Assembly (NCBI GenBank): GCA_003235605.1
Contig: QJVU01000044.1
Span: forward strand, 1 to 7,975
Length of the DNA: 7,975 bases
Direction of reading: 5' to 3'
From: Planctomycetota bacterium
GTDB taxonomy: Bacteria; Planctomycetota; UBA1135; UBA2386
Below the pieces are notes generated by a model that saw only the letters and a program-made list of their open reading frames with translations, was not told where the DNA came from and ran no database searches. The position numbers and the translations under genes are program-made. Of the stretch, positions 6,340-7,975 are shown in pieces (within the stretch, counting starts at the first letter, position 1; every line of letters starts with the position of its first letter).

Positions 6340-6370
6340 GGCGATTCGGGTTTTCCATGGCGATCCGGGT
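6331..6370. repeat. Direct duplication of about 20 bases across the start of the acidic protein gene
   Basis: 6331-6351 (TTTTCCCATGGCGATTCGGG plus T) is repeated at 6351-6370 with one base deleted and one T-to-C change. On the minus strand each copy contains an ATG followed by GGAAAA or GAAAA. The distal ATG (6358) is 19 bases upstream of the real start and out of frame with it. It opens a 14-codon frame that overlaps the zinc-ribbon start. This could be a recent tandem duplication or an upstream decoy start. Confidence 0.75.
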
Positions 6371-6506
6371 GGGTGACGGGGCGCCCCCCAAGCCGGGAAT
6401 GCCCACTCCGCAGCATCCATACCGAATCCCGGCCAAGTGGAAAAGTCCCAAGGAGCCATTCAGGGCAGAGAAGGTTGCGTGCCACGGTGAACGCCGGTGC
6501 GGCGAA

Positions 6507-6992
6507 ATGCCGAAATCCAGGGCAATGGGACGGACCAACATGATTCTCCTGGGCATGGGGATCCTGGCCTGCGTGGTGCTCAGCCTGCTCATGCAGCGCG
6601 GCCTCAAGCTCCAGATGAACGCCAGGAGCGACCCCGTGGTCACGGCCGTGACGGAGGTCTTCGGCACCCAGTTGCAGGCCCCACCCCAGTTCCAGATCCG
6701 GGCCGAGGGCCCCCGCAGGTCGGGCCTGTTGCAGCTGACCCCTGTGCTCGCCAGCAGTGGCGAACGGCTGGCCAGCGATGTCGGCCGGCTCGTGTGGCAG
6801 CAGGCGCCTGGCCGCTTCGACGAGCTGGTGATCCTCGTGAAGCGGGACGTCGAGGACGAGGGGACGGCGATCCCGATTCCTCGCCCCCCCATCGCCGGCT
6901 CCCTGCAAGGGGTCCGGAGGGTGAAACTTCCATCGAAGGCTCCGGACACACGGGTGCTGCGACCGGCGACACGCCCCGGACCAGGCCGATAG
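6507..6992 (+). CDS. Small single-pass membrane protein of unknown function
   Basis: The product has 161 residues from the ATG at 6507; in-frame ATGs at 6525 and 6540 are possible alternatives, and no Shine-Dalgarno decides among them. Residues 12-30 (MILLGMGILACVVLSLLMQ) form one hydrophobic segment flanked by basic residues. This suggests an N-terminal anchor with the rest outside the cytoplasm. Residues 42-115 alternate hydrophobic strands and a helix (PVVTAVTEVFG, FQIRAEG, LLQLTPVLASS, ERLASDVGRLVWQ, DELVILVKRDVE) and look like a compact alpha/beta domain. The C-terminal 40 residues are Pro/Arg-rich and probably unstructured. I recognise no family and no catalytic motif. It is divergent from the acidic zinc-ribbon gene (167-base gap) and followed 64 bases later by the exported RIFT-barrel-like gene, with which it may be co-transcribed. 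Confidence 0.65.
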   Translation: MPKSRAMGRTNMILLGMGILACVVLSLLMQRGLKLQMNARSDPVVTAVTEVFGTQLQAPPQFQIRAEGPRRSGLLQLTPVLASSGERLASDVGRLVWQQAPGRFDELVILVKRDVEDEGTAIPIPRPPIAGSLQGVRRVKLPSKAPDTRVLRPATRPGPGR

Positions 6993-7035
6993 TCCGCGGG
7001 TGGCTCGCACCCACACGGTAGCTTGCAGTGAGCGA

Positions 7036-7052
7036 CCAGCCGGAGAAGCTGG
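7036..7052 (+). promoter_or_regulatory. Possible ribosome binding site hairpin before the RIFT-barrel-like gene
   Basis: CCAGC (7036-7040) and GCTGG (7048-7052) can pair, placing a GGAG (7042-7045) in the seven-base loop and part of a second GGAG (7051-7054) in the stem. The second is only two bases from the ATG, so the loop copy, eleven bases away, is the likelier Shine-Dalgarno. A role in translation control is not established. Confidence 0.25.
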
Positions 7053-7056
7053 AGAC

Positions 7057-7975
7057 ATGGTCTGGTGCTGCGTCCTGGCCGTCCTGCTGCCCCAACCCCC
7101 GGGAATACCCCAGGGCGTGCCCCAGGGGCTCCGCCCCGCGTTCGTCCTCCAGAACCCCGCCGACACCCGGCGGACGGAGATTGTCCGGGTGAGCATGCCG
7201 TTTCCCCGTGGGGTCCACCGTAGACTTCGCCACGCTCGGGTCAGCCCAGCAGAGCGCAGAGCAGAGGGGGAGGCTGACGCGGACGCCGCCATCTGGCCGC
7301 TGATGCGCTGGCCGGACGGTTCCATTGCTCTCGCCCAGCTGCAGGTGCGCGTGAGCGTTGGAGCCGGGGAACGCCGCCGGTTCCTGGTGGACTGCACCGA
7401 CGGAGCCTGCCCGGACCCAGGGGCAGCAATGCCGTGGCACTTCCACCAGCGAGGTCTCACGAAAGCGCTGCCGTTGTTCACGGAGCTTCAGGATCCCTGG
7501 GGACAGACCTACCGGGCGCGCCTGGTGCCGGACCCGACGGCCGGTCCGGGGGGGGTCCTGCGAAGCACGCCGCTGGTGCAGGTCCGCCGCTACCGGGCGG
7601 TGCACCGGCTCGAGGGCAACGAGCAGCGCGAGTTCCTCGGTCTGCTGGCGCTGTTGACGACGTTCCGGGGTGAACGCCGCGCAGAGCTCACCATCATCCT
7701 GGACAATGCGGCGTACGGCGGCAGCCCGGTACTGGGTCCGGTTCGTTTCTCGCGCTTCTCCCTGGTCACGGAGACCGACAGCCTCAGGGTGCGGCCGCGC
7801 TTCATCCATGAAAACCTGCTGAAGCCGCCGCTGCGGCGGAAGAGCGGCGGATTCCGCCAGCTTCTCCTGGGCCCTTCGGACCAGATCTATCTCGCCGATC
7901 GCACCGCCAAGAGCTTCCGGTTTGACCTGTTCCTCGATGACGCAACCGCCACCCAGGCCGAAAGACAGCGTTCCC
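7057..7975 (+). CDS. Exported RIFT-barrel-like protein (PcRGLX/YetA-type N-terminal domain), cut by right edge
   Basis: The frame from ATG 7057 stays open for 306 codons to the window edge. GGAG sequences lie upstream (7042-7045 and 7051-7054). The short hydrophobic start (MVWCCVLAVLLPQ) is a probable signal peptide. Residues 43-113 have the pattern VRVSMPFPRGV … PLMRWPDGSIALAQLQVRVSVGAGERRRFLVD. This fits the N-terminal RIFT-barrel domain of exo-rhamnogalacturonan lyase/YetA-like proteins, where 'P…G' and 'WPDGS' are typical. The later part (about 197-245, TTFRGERRAELTIILDN … VRFSRFSLVTE) fits the second beta domain of that family. The visible part holds no catalytic residues that I can name, and an alpha/alpha-barrel lyase domain, if present, would lie beyond the edge. 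Polysaccharide binding or degradation is therefore an inference. The frame on the opposite strand (6640-7809) is not protein-like. Confidence 0.7.
   Translation, partial: MVWCCVLAVLLPQPPGIPQGVPQGLRPAFVLQNPADTRRTEIVRVSMPFPRGVHRRLRHARVSPAERRAEGEADADAAIWPLMRWPDGSIALAQLQVRVSVGAGERRRFLVDCTDGACPDPGAAMPWHFHQRGLTKALPLFTELQDPWGQTYRARLVPDPTAGPGGVLRSTPLVQVRRYRAVHRLEGNEQREFLGLLALLTTFRGERRAELTIILDNAAYGGSPVLGPVRFSRFSLVTETDSLRVRPRFIHENLLKPPLRRKSGGFRQLLLGPSDQIYLADRTAKSFRFDLFLDDATATQAERQRS

Noticed and set aside
6392..6433. Inverted repeat GCCGGGA/TCCCGGC upstream of the acidic gene
   Set aside because: Only 7-bp arms with a 28-base loop in GC-rich DNA; expected by chance.
6000..6506. Plus-strand Arg/Pro-rich extension upstream of the small membrane protein
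   Set aside because: It is the antisense of the acidic tail repeat (Arg-rich RRRPRPGRR-type translation); the gene begins near 6507.
6998..7012. GGGTG/CACCC hairpin after the small membrane protein gene as a terminator
   Set aside because: A 5-bp stem without a T-run is too weak to call.
5964..7481. Long minus-strand frame (505 codons)
   Set aside because: It is a shifted frame of the acidic gene plus the antisense of two plus-strand genes; the end is a Thr-rich artefact of the GAC/GAT array.
6640..7809. Minus-strand frame (389 codons) opposite the RIFT-barrel-like gene
   Set aside because: Translation is Arg/Pro/Gly-rich without domains, whereas the plus frame has a signal peptide and the WPDGS motif.

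Overview
The window is GC-rich bacterial chromosome with widely spaced single genes. It most likely comes from a member of the Planctomycetota or a nearby lineage. That is an inference from the mix of a long secreted FG-GAP/VCBS repeat protein, a RIFT-barrel-like secreted protein with a WPDGS motif, an M61-type peptidase with a signal peptide and a chaperonin operon without a CIRCE operator. No single marker proves the phylum. I see no tRNA, rRNA, CRISPR array, transposase or attachment site.

Layout from left to right. 1-465 (minus) is the N-terminal part of an exported M61-family peptidase that runs off the left edge. A 125-base divergent gap carrying G-runs and a short hairpin separates it from a secreted 873-residue FG-GAP repeat protein (591-3212, plus). 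That gene converges on the groES-groEL pair (4984-5307 and 3273-4904, minus), and a strong GC-rich hairpin (3224-3260) lies between the two stop codons and probably ends both transcripts. Upstream of groES and in the same direction is a single-domain response regulator (5416-5811). The spacer between it and groES holds a 48-base pure purine/pyrimidine tract containing a perfect 20-base tandem repeat. Further upstream, still on the minus strand, is a small zinc-ribbon protein with an extremely acidic Asp/Glu tail (6031-6339). On the plus strand after it are a small single-pass membrane protein of unknown function (6507-6992) and the start of an exported RIFT-barrel-like protein (7057 to the right edge).

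How the genes may work together: groES and groEL form the standard chaperonin pair, with all aligned catalytic residues visible. The receiver-only regulator just upstream could share a transcript with them or only be a neighbour; the sequence does not decide this. The M61 peptidase, the FG-GAP protein and the RIFT-barrel-like protein all have export signals and point to cell-envelope or extracellular roles. The items most worth a second look are the acidic zinc-ribbon protein with its duplicated start region, the polypyrimidine leader of groESL, the response regulator-groESL linkage, and the FG-GAP protein with a distinct C-terminal domain. I found no clearly new multi-gene system.
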